Part shown: positions 19,727-28,225 of the stretch, one piece after another
Layout: every line of letters begins with the position of its first letter
Numbering within the stretch: position 1 is the first letter of the stretch
DNA from: Gemmatimonadaceae bacterium
GTDB lineage: Bacteria; Gemmatimonadota; Gemmatimonadetes; Gemmatimonadales; Gemmatimonadaceae
Direction of reading: 5' to 3'
Length of the DNA stretch: 64,000 bases
Assembly: GCA_011525845.1 (NCBI GenBank)
Contig: WYBP01000013.1
Location: 1-64,000 of the forward strand
The notes under the pieces: generated by a model
Database searches by the model: none
What the model was told of the DNA's origin: nothing
The model's input: only the letters and a program-made list of their open reading frames with translations
Position numbers and translations under genes: made by a program

Positions 19727-21228
19727 ACCGCCTCGGTCGCGCGCGTGACCGCCGAGCGACACGCCGCCACGAGCTTGGCCGCCTCCTCCGCGAGCTTCGC
19801 CCCCGCCGCCTTCTCCGGCATCGCGCTGACGTTGATCCGCACGTTGTACGCCGCGCCCCGGCAGGCGGCCTCGGCGAGCAGGGCGGCCACGCCCGCGTCG
19901 CTCGCGGCGTTCGTGTTCCCCTTGTCGGCGCAGGTCGCCGCCAGGGTCGCCACCTCGCTGCAGTAGCGCGCCGTCTCGAGCGGGACTTCGGCGGCCTTCA
20001 TGAGCGCGGCCTGGATCGCGCGGTCGCGCGCGGTGACCTGCTCGGGCGTCTCCTTCGGGAGCTTGTAGGCGTCGCTCACGAGGGTGTAGGCCGCGGCGTC
20101 CTCGTCCTTCAGCTCGCCGAGCCGGCGGACGAGCGCCGCGGCGCGGAGCCCGAGCTCCTTCATCTCGGCGTCCACGGCCGCGTACTTCTTGCGGCCGACC
20201 GTGAGCCCCGCGACCATCTGCGCGAGCGCGGCCCCCATCGAGCCCACCAGCGCGACCACGGAGCCGCCCCCCGGCACCGGTGCGGACGACGCCACGCTCG
20301 AGACGAAGCCGGCGAGCGACTCGCCGCCGGCGGCCGCCGTGCGCACCTGGCGCTCGAGCACGAGCTCCGGCGTGTAGGTGCGCCAGCGCAGGTGGCGGGC
20401 GGCGGTCTCGAAGAGCGCGCGCTCGGGCACGAGCCCGACGATCTCGCTCCAGGTGGGGGTGACCCCCTGCGCCTCGGCCTCCATCCGCACCATCTCGTAC
20501 GCGCGGTGCAGGGGCGTGGCGTCGAGGTCGACGAGGTTCATCGAGACCTGGGCCTGCCCGTCCACCTCGAGGCCGAGCCCCTTCACGCCCTTGAGCCCGC
20601 CCGACGAGCCGCGCACCGCCTTGGCGACCGCCTTGGCGACGGGGAGGTTCTCGCGGCCGCCGAGGTAGACGTTGAACGCGACGAGGAAGGGACGCGCCCC
20701 GATCACCGTGGCACCGGCGGTCCGGTGGATCGCGTTGGGTCCGAAGTCGGGGACGCGGTTCGGGTTGGTGCCGATCTCGACCTTGGCCTGCTCGAACTCG
20801 CCGCGCCGGATGTCGGCGAGGTTCACGCGGTCCGGGCGAGAGGCGGCTCTCTCGTACAGGAAGACGGGGATCCCGAGTTCCTTCCCGACGCGCTCGCCGA
20901 GGGTGCGGGCGAGCACCACGCAGTCCTCCATGGAGGTGCCTTCGAGCGGGATGAAGGGGCAGACGTCCGTGGCCCCGATGCGCGGGTGCTCGCCCTCGTG
21001 CTTGTTGAGGTCGATCAGCTCGGCGGCCTTGGCGATGCCCGCGAACGCCGCGTCCGCCGCGCGGGCGACCGGCGCGACGAAGGTGACGACCGTGCGGTTG
21101 TGCGAGGGGTCGGACGAGACGTCGAGGATCACCGTGCCGTCGACGGCGGCGATCGCCTCACGGATGGCGGCGATGACCTCTGGGCGACGGCCTTCGGAGA
21201 AGTTCGGGACGCACTCGACGAGGGACAT
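19711..21228 (-). CDS. ftcD: Glutamate formimidoyltransferase / formimidoyl-THF cyclodeaminase
   Basis: A 505-aa bifunctional protein of histidine degradation that moves the formimino group from formiminoglutamate to tetrahydrofolate and then deaminates it. Residues 1 to about 300 are the transferase (MSLVECVPNFSEGR; NKHEGEHPRIGATDV with the catalytic His). About 310-505 are the cyclodeaminase (SSAPVPGGGSVVALVGSMGAALAQMV). No hut genes are nearby. The final residues E-R-Q-M and stop are encoded by the repeat element's GAACGGCAGATGTGA. It is downstream of suhB on the - strand. Confidence 0.93.
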   Translation of the reverse strand: MSLVECVPNFSEGRRPEVIAAIREAIAAVDGTVILDVSSDPSHNRTVVTFVAPVARAADAAFAGIAKAAELIDLNKHEGEHPRIGATDVCPFIPLEGTSMEDCVVLARTLGERVGKELGIPVFLYERAASRPDRVNLADIRRGEFEQAKVEIGTNPNRVPDFGPNAIHRTAGATVIGARPFLVAFNVYLGGRENLPVAKAVAKAVRGSSGGLKGVKGLGLEVDGQAQVSMNLVDLDATPLHRAYEMVRMEAEAQGVTPTWSEIVGLVPERALFETAARHLRWRTYTPELVLERQVRTAAAGGESLAGFVSSVASSAPVPGGGSVVALVGSMGAALAQMVAGLTVGRKKYAAVDAEMKELGLRAAALVRRLGELKDEDAAAYTLVSDAYKLPKETPEQVTARDRAIQAALMKAAEVPLETARYCSEVATLAATCADKGNTNAASDAGVAALLAEAACRGAAYNVRINVSAMPEKAAGAKLAEEAAKLVAACRSAVTRATEAVERQM

Positions 21229-21230
21229 GT

Positions 21231-21272
21231 GAACGGCAGAGGGGAGAGGGGAGATGTGAGATGGGGGGAACG
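21231..21272. repeat. Heptad-repeat element, copy 5, single arm (suhB/ftcD)
   Basis: Starts GAACGGCAG, continues in 7-bp units (AGGGGAG, AGGGGAG, ATGTGAG, ATGGGGG) and has no inverted partner. It fills most of the 51 nt between the suhB stop and the ftcD start, so it could affect ftcD translation. Confidence 0.65.
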
Positions 21273-21279
21273 GAGGAAT

Positions 21280-22107
21280 CTACCGCTCACCTCCGCGGAC
21301 GGCGGCGCCGAGCCAGGCGTGCATCGCGGGGTTGCCGGCGAGGACGCTGGATGCGCGGGTCGCGGGGAGTGGTTCGCCCTCCAGGGTCGTTGCGAGCCCA
21401 CCGGCTTCGCGCACCAGGAGCATCCCGGCGGCGAAGTCCCAGGGGGAGAGCGCCGTCTCCCAGAAGGCATCGAAGCGGCCGCAGGCGACGCTCGCGAGGT
21501 CGATGCTGGCGGCGCCCGGCCGGCGCACCCCCGAGACGCCGGCCATCACGCGCGACATCTGGGCCTGGTAGGGTGCGATGTCGCTGACGTCCTTGAACGG
21601 GAATCCGGTCCCGATCAACGCCCGCCTGGGGTCCGTGATGGCCGAGACCCGGCAGGGGAGGCCGTTGAGGTGGCAGCCGCCGCCGGCGGTGGCGGTGAAG
21701 CGCTCGTCGCCGGGTACGTCGTGCACGACGGCCACGACGGGCTCCCCATCGAAGAGCAGGGCGATCGAGACGGCGTACTCCGGGTAGCCGTGCAGGAAGT
21801 TCGTGGTGCCGTCGAGCGGGTCGACCACCACCGCAAGCCCTGCCTGGAGGGACGCGGGCGAGACGTCGGCCGCGGTCTCCTCGGCGAGCACGGTGGCCTC
21901 CGGCAGCTCCTTCCGGACGAGCGCGAGGATCCTCGCCTCCGCCGCGAGGTCGACCTCGCTGACGAAGTCGACCGGCCCCTTGGACTGCCAGTCGAGGGTG
22001 CGCACGCGGGGCGCCGCCTCCCGGATGACCCCCGCGGCGTCGCGTGCGGCGCGGACCACGAGGTCGAGCAGGGGGCGGAGATCGCCGAGCTCCTGTTGAT
22101 AGCCCAT
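21280..22107 (-). CDS. suhB: Inositol monophosphatase family protein
   Basis: A 275-aa Mg-dependent phosphatase. Metal-binding motifs are EET (LAEETA), DPLDGTTNF and SPWDFAAG, in correct order. SuhB/IMPase proteins dephosphorylate inositol phosphates, and in E. coli SuhB also acts in rRNA antitermination; substrate specificity cannot be told here. The start is ATG 22107 (MGYQQELGDL); the frame is open further upstream but that part is antisense to trpS. The trpS promoter lies inside its first codons. Confidence 0.88.
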   Translation of the reverse strand: MGYQQELGDLRPLLDLVVRAARDAAGVIREAAPRVRTLDWQSKGPVDFVSEVDLAAEARILALVRKELPEATVLAEETAADVSPASLQAGLAVVVDPLDGTTNFLHGYPEYAVSIALLFDGEPVVAVVHDVPGDERFTATAGGGCHLNGLPCRVSAITDPRRALIGTGFPFKDVSDIAPYQAQMSRVMAGVSGVRRPGAASIDLASVACGRFDAFWETALSPWDFAAGMLLVREAGGLATTLEGEPLPATRASSVLAGNPAMHAWLGAAVRGGER

Positions 22108-22124
22108 CACGCGCTCCGTAACTT
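22096..22124 (+). promoter_or_regulatory. trpS promoter
   Basis: TTGATA (22096-22101), a 17-bp spacer and TAACTT (22119-22124). The ATG of trpS is only 7 nt beyond the -10, so the transcript probably starts at or within a base or two of the start codon (leaderless). The promoter overlaps the 5' end of the divergent suhB gene. Confidence 0.65.
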
Positions 22125-22131
22125 CCGGGGA

Positions 22132-23124
22132 ATGCCACGCATCTTCAGCGGGATCCAGCCCTCGGGTGAGCTCCACATCGGCAACTACCTGGGGGCCGTG
22201 AAGAATTGGGTCCAGCTGCAGCATGAGTTCGAGTCGTACATCTGCATCGTAAACTACCACGCCATCACCATCCCCTACGCGCCGGACGAGCTGCGCCGGC
22301 GGACGCGGGAGATGGCGGTCTCGCTCCTGGCCTCGGGCCTCGAACCGGGGAAGGCGGTGGTGTTCGTGCAGTCCGACGTGCCGGAGCACACGGAGCTCGC
22401 CTGGGTGTTCAACACGCTCACGCCGCTCGGCGAGCTGGAGCGCCAGGTGCAGTTCAAGGACAAGGCGAGCCGCCAGGAGCAGGTGATGGCCGGCCTCCTG
22501 AACTATCCCGTGCTGCAGGCGGCGGACATCCTGCTCTACCGCGCCGACATCGTCCCCGTGGGGGAGGACCAGGTGCAGCACCTCGAGCTCTCGCGCGTGG
22601 TCGCCCGCAACTGGAACGCGCGCTTCTCGCCGGACGCGCCGTACTTCCCGGAGCCGCAGCCCCGTCTCGCGCCGACCCGCCGGATCGTCGGCCTCGACGG
22701 GCAGGCGAAGATGTCCAAGTCGCTCGGCAACACGATCGGCCTGCTCGACCCGCCGGACGTGATGTGGGAGAAGCTGCGCCCGGCGATCACCGACCCCGCG
22801 CGCCAGCGGAAGAGCGATCCGGGCGACCCCGAGGCGTGCAGGACGATCTTCCAGCTGCACCGCGCCTTCTCCCCCGCCGCGACGGTCGCGGAGGTGGAGG
22901 TGAACTGCCGCGGCGCCAAGTGGGGGTGCATCGACTGCAAGAAGTCGCTCCTGACGCACATGGAGGCGGAGCTCACGCCGATCCGCACGCGCGCCGAGGC
23001 GATGCAGGCCGAGCCGGGGAAGGTGGACGAGATCCTCGCGGACGGTGCGGCGCGCGCGCGCCGCGTCGCCCGCGACACGATGGCCCACGTCAAGGATCGG
23101 ATGGGACTCGATGCCCGTGATTGA
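22132..23124 (+). CDS. trpS: Tryptophanyl-tRNA synthetase
   Basis: A 330-aa class I synthetase with GIQPSGELHIGNY (HIGH box as HIGN) near residue 6 and KMSKS near residue 191. Usual length. There is no Shine-Dalgarno and the ATG sits 7 nt after a good -10, consistent with leaderless initiation. Its last 14 bp overlap the next gene. Confidence 0.97.
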   Translation: MPRIFSGIQPSGELHIGNYLGAVKNWVQLQHEFESYICIVNYHAITIPYAPDELRRRTREMAVSLLASGLEPGKAVVFVQSDVPEHTELAWVFNTLTPLGELERQVQFKDKASRQEQVMAGLLNYPVLQAADILLYRADIVPVGEDQVQHLELSRVVARNWNARFSPDAPYFPEPQPRLAPTRRIVGLDGQAKMSKSLGNTIGLLDPPDVMWEKLRPAITDPARQRKSDPGDPEACRTIFQLHRAFSPAATVAEVEVNCRGAKWGCIDCKKSLLTHMEAELTPIRTRAEAMQAEPGKVDEILADGAARARRVARDTMAHVKDRMGLDARD

Positions 23125-23713
23125 CATGATCGTGGAGGCGTTCCGGCTCGACCTCGCGGCGAAGCTCCTGGCCGCGATCCTCGTCGGGGGCGCGATCGGG
23201 CTCGAGCGCGAGCTGCGCCGGAAGCCGGCGGGGCTCCGGACCAACATCCTCATCTGCATGGGGTCCGCGCTGCTGATGGACCTCTCGATGGGGATCACCG
23301 TGACGCATGGCGGCGACCCGGGCCGGATCGCCGCGCAGGTGGTGACGGGGATCGGCTTCCTCGGTGCCGGCACGATCCTCCACACGCGCGGGCAGATCAC
23401 GGGACTCACCTCCGCGGCCACGATCTGGGTGGTGGCCGCGCTGGGCCTCACGATCGGCGCGGGCCACTACGTGGAGGCGATGGGCGCCAGCCTCACGGTG
23501 ATCCTGGTGCTGATGGGCCTCGGACGCCTCGAGGGCCGGTTCCTCTCTCCGACTCCCGACCTGCCCAATGGCGTGCCGAGCGAGGAGTGGGTGCCGCGCG
23601 CGAGCGAGGGGCGGCGCGCGACGGACCGGCGGGGCATCCGGCGGGAGCCGACGGGTGAGCAGCAGGCGGTGAACCCCGAGGGCGTGCGTCGCGAGACGCG
23701 AGGGACGGACTGA
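23111..23713 (+). CDS. MgtC/SapB family membrane protein
   Basis: A 200-aa protein with four to five N-terminal membrane segments. It carries MgtC family signatures (GGAIGLERELRRKPAGLRTNILICMGSALL and TGIGFLGAGTI). After about residue 140 it has an Arg-rich soluble tail. Members affect membrane energetics or Mg homeostasis; the exact role is unknown. ATG 23111 overlaps the end of trpS by 14 bp, and its stop overlaps the pilT start (TGATG). Confidence 0.85.
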   Translation: MPVIDMIVEAFRLDLAAKLLAAILVGGAIGLERELRRKPAGLRTNILICMGSALLMDLSMGITVTHGGDPGRIAAQVVTGIGFLGAGTILHTRGQITGLTSAATIWVVAALGLTIGAGHYVEAMGASLTVILVLMGLGRLEGRFLSPTPDLPNGVPSEEWVPRASEGRRATDRRGIRREPTGEQQAVNPEGVRRETRGTD

Positions 23714-24813
23714 TGGAGAAGATCATCAAGGCGGCGGTCGACCGGGGCGCGTCGGACCTCCACATCAAGGCGGGGGACGTCTTCCGGGCGCGGATCGACG
23801 GGAAGCTGGTGCCGCTCACGAAGCAGGCGCTCACCCCGGACCAGACGCGGAGCATCGCGCTCAAGCTGATCGCCAACGAGGACGACCGGAACCGGATCGA
23901 CAAGCTCCAGGACTACGACTGCTCGTGGGGCGCCGCGGGGATCGGGCGGTTCCGCGTGAACATCCTGCGCCAGCGCTCGAGCTTCATGATCGTGATGCGG
24001 GTGATCCCGTTCGAGGTGCCGAGCTTCGACCGGCTGAACGTCCCGGACTCCCTGCGCCGGATCGCCGAGGCGGACCGCGGCATGGTGCTCGTCGCCGGGG
24101 TCACGGGCTCGGGGAAGTCGACGACGATGGCGGGGCTGATCAACCACATCAACCAGCACCAGAACAAGCACATCGTCACGCTCGAGAACCCGATCGAGTT
24201 CCTGCACCGCGACCTGCAGAGCTCGGTGACGCAGCGCGAGGTGGGGGTGGACACCGAGAGCTTCCGGATGGGGCTGCGCGCGGCGCTGCGGCAGGACCCG
24301 GACGTGATCCTCATCGGCGAGCTGCGCGACGCCGAGACGATGGACACGGCGATGAAGGCGGCGGAGACCGGTCACCTGCTGATCTCGGCGCTGCACGTGC
24401 CGGACGCGCAGAGCGCGATCCTCCGGATCATCTCGACCTTCATGCCGGAGGAGCAGGACGTGATCCGCATGCGCCTCGCGGACTCGCTGCACGCGATCGT
24501 CTCGCACCGGCTCCTCCCGCGCGCGGACGGCAAGGGGCGCGTCGCCGCGCTCGAGGTGTTCGTGGTCACGCCGGAGATCCGGGAGCTCATGCTGGACCCG
24601 GAGCGCGTGGGTTCCATCCGCGAGCACCTCGCCGACGGGCACGCGGCGGACGGGAACCAGACCTTCGACCAGCACCTGGAGCAGCTCGTCGCCGAGGGCA
24701 CGATCGAGGAGAAGGTCGCACTCGCCACGAGTGCGCGCCCCGCCGAGCTCGCCGCGCGGTTGCAGCCGGCCAAGCGGCACACGACGTCCAAGAAGAAGGG
24801 GGACGCGAAGTGA
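23713..24813 (+). CDS. pilT: PilT-family type IV pilus retraction ATPase
   Basis: A 366-aa secretion ATPase. It has a PAS-like N-domain (DRGASDLHIKAG), Walker A GVTGSGKSTT near residue 133, the Asp box, Walker B DVILIGELRD and a His box (GHLLISALH). The last 20 or so residues are basic. It drives pilus disassembly and twitching motility at the inner membrane. No other pilus gene is in the window. ATG overlaps the preceding stop. Confidence 0.93.
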   Translation: MEKIIKAAVDRGASDLHIKAGDVFRARIDGKLVPLTKQALTPDQTRSIALKLIANEDDRNRIDKLQDYDCSWGAAGIGRFRVNILRQRSSFMIVMRVIPFEVPSFDRLNVPDSLRRIAEADRGMVLVAGVTGSGKSTTMAGLINHINQHQNKHIVTLENPIEFLHRDLQSSVTQREVGVDTESFRMGLRAALRQDPDVILIGELRDAETMDTAMKAAETGHLLISALHVPDAQSAILRIISTFMPEEQDVIRMRLADSLHAIVSHRLLPRADGKGRVAALEVFVVTPEIRELMLDPERVGSIREHLADGHAADGNQTFDQHLEQLVAEGTIEEKVALATSARPAELAARLQPAKRHTTSKKKGDAK

Positions 24814-25700
24814 GCCGGGCCGTCGGCGCCAAGTCGCTGCGCGGGATCTTCGCGCCGGTCGTCACGCCGTTCGTGAAGGGATCGGAGGACCTCGACCTCA
24901 CGGGGATGCGCGCGAACATCCAGGCGCACCTGAAGGACGGGCTCGCCGGGATCGTGCTCACGGGCTCCACGGGCGAGGCGGCGCTGCTGGGCGAGGAGGA
25001 GCGCATGGCCCTCGCGCGCGCCGCGCGCGAGGAGGTCCCGGCTGACCGCTGGCTGATCGTCGGCACGGGCTCCGAGTCCACGCGGCAGTGCGTGGCGCGC
25101 TGCCGCGCGGCGAAGGAGGCGGGCGCCGACGCCGTGCTCGTCGTCGCGCCGCACTACTACTCGGCCGCGATGTCGCACGAGGCCCTGGACGCGCACTACC
25201 GGCGCGTGGCGGACGAATCCCCGCTCCCGGTGCTGCTCTACAACATCCCCAAGTACATGCACTTCGCGCTCCCGGCGGAGCTGGTGGGGACGCTCGCGCG
25301 GCACGAGAACGTGATCGGGATCAAGGACAGCTCGGGGGACCTCGAGATGCTCAAGGGCTTCCTGCGGGCGCAGAGCGAGACCTTCACCGTGGTCACGGGC
25401 AACGGTGCCGGGGTCCAGGCCGCATTCGAGGCGGGCGCGCGCGGCGGGATCCTCGCGGTCTCGCTCTTCGCCGCGTCGCTCGCCCTCGAGGTGCTGGACG
25501 CGCACGCCAAGGGTGACACGGCGCGTGCCGCGGCCGCGCAGGCGAGGCTCACCCCGATGGCGCAGGTGATCGTCGCCAAGCTGGGCGTGCCGGGGGTGAA
25601 GGGGGCGATGGACCATGTGGGACGCGTGGGCGGCACACCGCGCCTCCCGCTGCTCCCGCTCACGGCCTCCCAGCGCGCCGAGGTGGCGGCCGTGCTCTGA
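24810..25700 (+). CDS. DapA/N-acetylneuraminate-lyase family aldolase
   Basis: A 296-aa (beta/alpha)8 lyase with GSTGEAALL, Tyr in LLYNIP and the Schiff-base Lys in GIKDSSGD. In true dihydrodipicolinate synthase the motif after the Tyr is YNxPxRT, with an Arg that holds the substrate carboxylate; here it reads YNIPKYMHF, without that Arg. It may therefore act on another 2-oxo acid (for example a 4-hydroxy-2-oxoglutarate-type aldolase). DapA itself remains possible. The GTG start overlaps the pilT stop (GTGA). A terminator follows. Confidence 0.85.
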   Translation: MSRAVGAKSLRGIFAPVVTPFVKGSEDLDLTGMRANIQAHLKDGLAGIVLTGSTGEAALLGEEERMALARAAREEVPADRWLIVGTGSESTRQCVARCRAAKEAGADAVLVVAPHYYSAAMSHEALDAHYRRVADESPLPVLLYNIPKYMHFALPAELVGTLARHENVIGIKDSSGDLEMLKGFLRAQSETFTVVTGNGAGVQAAFEAGARGGILAVSLFAASLALEVLDAHAKGDTARAAAAQARLTPMAQVIVAKLGVPGVKGAMDHVGRVGGTPRLPLLPLTASQRAEVAAVL

Positions 25701-25707
25701 GGGCGCG

Positions 25708-25736
25708 TTGCCCGACCCGGGTTTCCTGCGTAGATT
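25708..25736 (+). promoter_or_regulatory. Candidate purA promoter
   Basis: TTGCCC (25708-25713), 17 bp and TAGATT (25731-25736) then CTTCC. The same -10 family is seen elsewhere in the window. The predicted start falls at about the first base of the terminator stem at 25742. Confidence 0.5.
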
Positions 25737-25741
25737 CTTCC

Positions 25742-25769
25742 AACGCCCCGGCACCCGGGGCGTTTTTTT
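25742..25769 (+). terminator. Rho-independent terminator after the dapA-like gene
   Basis: The stem AACGCCCCGG/CCGGGGCGTT with loop CAC is followed by seven T (25763-25769). It is the only textbook intrinsic terminator in the window. It lies just downstream of the predicted purA promoter, so the purA mRNA would carry this hairpin at its 5' end. Confidence 0.85.
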
Positions 25770-25824
25770 GTGTCCGCCCGCCCGCACCCGCGGGCCCCGC
25801 CTCGCCCCCGTCCGGAGCCGCCCG

Positions 25825-27105
25825 ATGTTCGACGCCAAGACCCGCACCATCGTCGTCGTCGGCGCCCAATGGGGGGACGAGGGGAAGGGGAAGCTCGTGG
25901 ACGTGCTCGCCGAACGGGCGGACTGGGTGGTGCGCTACCAGGGGGGCGCGAACGCGGGGCACACCGTGCACGTGGGGAACGTCTCGACGGTCCTCCACCA
26001 GGTGCCGAGCGGGATCCTCCACCCGGGGGTGCGGTGCGCCATCGGCAACGGGGTGGTGCTCGATCCCGAGAGCGTGTTCGACGAGGTGGACGCGCTCGTG
26101 GCGAACGGCGTGGACGTCACGGGGCGGCTCTACATCTCGGACCGTGCGCAGCTCGTGATGCCCTACCACAAGCTCGTGGACAAGGAGAGCGCGGCGAGCA
26201 AGGCGATCGGCACCACGGGCCGGGGGATCGGGCCCTGCTACGAGGACAAGGTCGCCCGCCGCGGGATCCGCGTGCTCGACCTCCGCCACCCCGCGCGGCT
26301 CAAGGCGCTGGTGGAGCGGGGCACCGACCACGCGAACCACATCCTCCTGGGGTTCGGGTCGCCCAAGCGCGCGGACGCCAAGTTCACGCTCAAGGCGCTG
26401 GAGCGGATCGCGCCGCGGCTCCTCGAGATCACCGACGACGTCGGGCTCGCGATCTCGCGCGCCCAGAAGCAGGGCGCGGCGGTGCTGCTCGAGGGGGCGC
26501 AGGGTTCGCTCCTCGACGTGGACCACGGCACCTATCCCTTCGTGACGTCGTCGAACACCACGGCGGGCGGCGCGGCGATCGGCGTCGGCATCGGGCCCCG
26601 CACGATCGACGCCGCGCTCGGCGTGGTGAAGGCGTACACCACGCGCGTCGGTTCGGGGCCGCTCCCCACGGAGTTCGACGAGCCGATGAGTGAGATCGTC
26701 CGCAAGCTGGGGAACGAGTTCGGCGCCACGACGGGCCGGCCGCGCCGCTGCGGGTGGTTCGACGCCGTGGTCGTGCGGTATGCGGTGCGCGTCAACGGGC
26801 TCACCGGACTCGCGGTCACGAAGCTCGACGTGCTCGACACGCTCGACAAGATCGGTCTCTGCACCGGCTACCGGATCGACGGCGCGCTGGTCGAGGAGTT
26901 CCCCGGGGACATCGCGGACCTCGACGGCATCGAGCCGGTCTACGAGTGGTTCGACGGGTGGAAGTCCTCCACGGCCGAGGCGCGCACGCTCGCGGCGCTG
27001 CCGCGGCAGGCGCGGGCCTACCTCGACCGGATCCAGGCGCTGGTCGAGTGCCCGGCGCAGTACGTCTCCGTCGGCACCCGGCGCGACCAGATCATCGGGC
27101 TCTGA
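25825..27105 (+). CDS. purA: Adenylosuccinate synthetase
   Basis: A 426-aa enzyme joining IMP and aspartate with GTP, the first step to AMP. VGAQWGDEGKGKLVD near residue 12, NAGHTV, GTTGRGIGPCYEDK and the C-terminal VSVGTRRDQII are conserved. ATG 25825 is placed by family length; the open frame upstream contains the terminator. The next gene starts at the base after the stop. Confidence 0.96.
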   Translation: MFDAKTRTIVVVGAQWGDEGKGKLVDVLAERADWVVRYQGGANAGHTVHVGNVSTVLHQVPSGILHPGVRCAIGNGVVLDPESVFDEVDALVANGVDVTGRLYISDRAQLVMPYHKLVDKESAASKAIGTTGRGIGPCYEDKVARRGIRVLDLRHPARLKALVERGTDHANHILLGFGSPKRADAKFTLKALERIAPRLLEITDDVGLAISRAQKQGAAVLLEGAQGSLLDVDHGTYPFVTSSNTTAGGAAIGVGIGPRTIDAALGVVKAYTTRVGSGPLPTEFDEPMSEIVRKLGNEFGATTGRPRRCGWFDAVVVRYAVRVNGLTGLAVTKLDVLDTLDKIGLCTGYRIDGALVEEFPGDIADLDGIEPVYEWFDGWKSSTAEARTLAALPRQARAYLDRIQALVECPAQYVSVGTRRDQIIGL

Positions 27106-28149
27106 GTGGCGGGCAAGCGCCGCGCCCCCAAGCGCACGAGCGGCGCCCGGTCCCGCGGCGCGGACGTGCTGCCCGTGGCCGTGATCGGCGCGGGCCCCTG
27201 TGGCCTGGCGGCCGCGGCGGCGATCGAGCGCGCGGGCACTCCCTGCATCGTGTTCGACCGTGGCTGCATCGTCTCGTCGATCGCGAGCTACCCGATCTAC
27301 CTCACCTTCTTCTCCACGGCGGAGAAGATCGCCATCGCCGGCGTACCCTTCCCGCTGGCCGCCGAGAAGCCCACGCGGCGCGACGCGCTGGCGTACTACC
27401 GGTCGGTCGTCACCCACCTCGGGCTGCAGGTCCGCCAGTACGAGCCCGTCGAGGCCGTGCAGCGACGCCGGAACGCCTTCGTGCTGCGGTCGCGACCCGC
27501 CGGGGGCGATGCCGTGCAGACGGAGGCGCAGGCGATCGTGGTGGCCACGGGGTACTTCGGCACGCCCAACGCGATCGGCGTGCCGGGGGAGGCGCTCCCG
27601 CACGTCTCGCACCTGTACCGCGAGGGCCATGGCGCGTTCCAGCGCGACGTCGTGGTGGTCGGGGGCGGGAACTCGGCCGCGGAGTCCGCGCTCGACCTGT
27701 GGCGTTCGGGCGCGCGCGTCACGCTCGTGCACTTCGGGCCCACCTTCGACAAGAACATCAAGCCCTGGGTGCTGCCCGACCTCCAGAACCGGCTGGACGA
27801 CGGGAGCATCAGCGTCCGCTGGAACACCCGGGTGACGGCGATCGAGCCGGGCCGGGTGCACCTGGAGGGGGAGGACGGGCCGGGGATCCTTCCCGCCCAG
27901 CACGTCTTCCTGATGACCGGGTTCACCCCGAACAGCGAGCTGCTCGAGTCGCTCGGCGTGGGGGTCGACGCCGACTCCGGCATCCCCGCGCACGACCCGC
28001 GCACGATGGAGACGACCGTCCCGGGGGTGTACATCGCCGGGGTGCTGGCGAGCGGGTTCGACGCGAACAAGGTGTTCATCGAGAATGGCCGGGACCATGG
28101 CGCGCTGATCGCGAAGGCGCTGCACCGGCGGCGGCTCGAGCGCGCCTGA
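27106..28149 (+). CDS. ypdA: YpdA-like FAD/NAD(P) disulfide reductase
   Basis: A 347-aa flavoprotein. FAD-binding [10 protein letters not shown] is near residue 28, then the single Cys of the DRGCIVSSI segment that typifies YpdA (bacillithiol disulfide reductase, Bdr), NADPH-binding [13 protein letters not shown] and the C-terminal GVYIAGV. In Firmicutes it reduces bacillithiol disulfide; a bacillithiol-like thiol in this organism is an inference. About 20 basic residues precede the fold. GTG start immediately after the purA stop. Confidence 0.82.
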   Translation: MAGKRRAPKRTSGARSRGADVLPVAVIGAGPCGLAAAAAIERAGTPCIVFDRGCIVSSIASYPIYLTFFSTAEKIAIAGVPFPLAAEKPTRRDALAYYRSVVTHLGLQVRQYEPVEAVQRRRNAFVLRSRPAGGDAVQTEAQAIVVATGYFGTPNAIGVPGEALPHVSHLYREGHGAFQRDVVVVGGGNSAAESALDLWRSGARVTLVHFGPTFDKNIKPWVLPDLQNRLDDGSISVRWNTRVTAIEPGRVHLEGEDGPGILPAQHVFLMTGFTPNSELLESLGVGVDADSGIPAHDPRTMETTVPGVYIAGVLASGFDANKVFIENGRDHGALIAKALHRRRLERA

Positions 28150-28175
28150 CGCGCTCGGCCCCCCGCTCCGGGTGT

Positions 28176-28181
28176 TAGATT
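28176..28181 (+). promoter_or_regulatory. Possible -10 box of the glycyl-tRNA synthetase gene
   Basis: TTAGATTCGGGG carries the TAGATT box seen before purA and the zinc-ribbon kinase gene. No good -35 lies 16-18 bp upstream. The resulting leader would be about 40 nt. Confidence 0.35.
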
Positions 28182-28225
28182 CGGGGTCCGCCACCCCACG
28201 TCCCGCCGCCCCGAATTCCGCGTTC

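Noticed and set aside
19111-23124. 1337-codon frame running from map to the end of trpS
   Set aside because: Only the part from 22132 is trpS; the rest is out of frame with map and antisense to ftcD and suhB.
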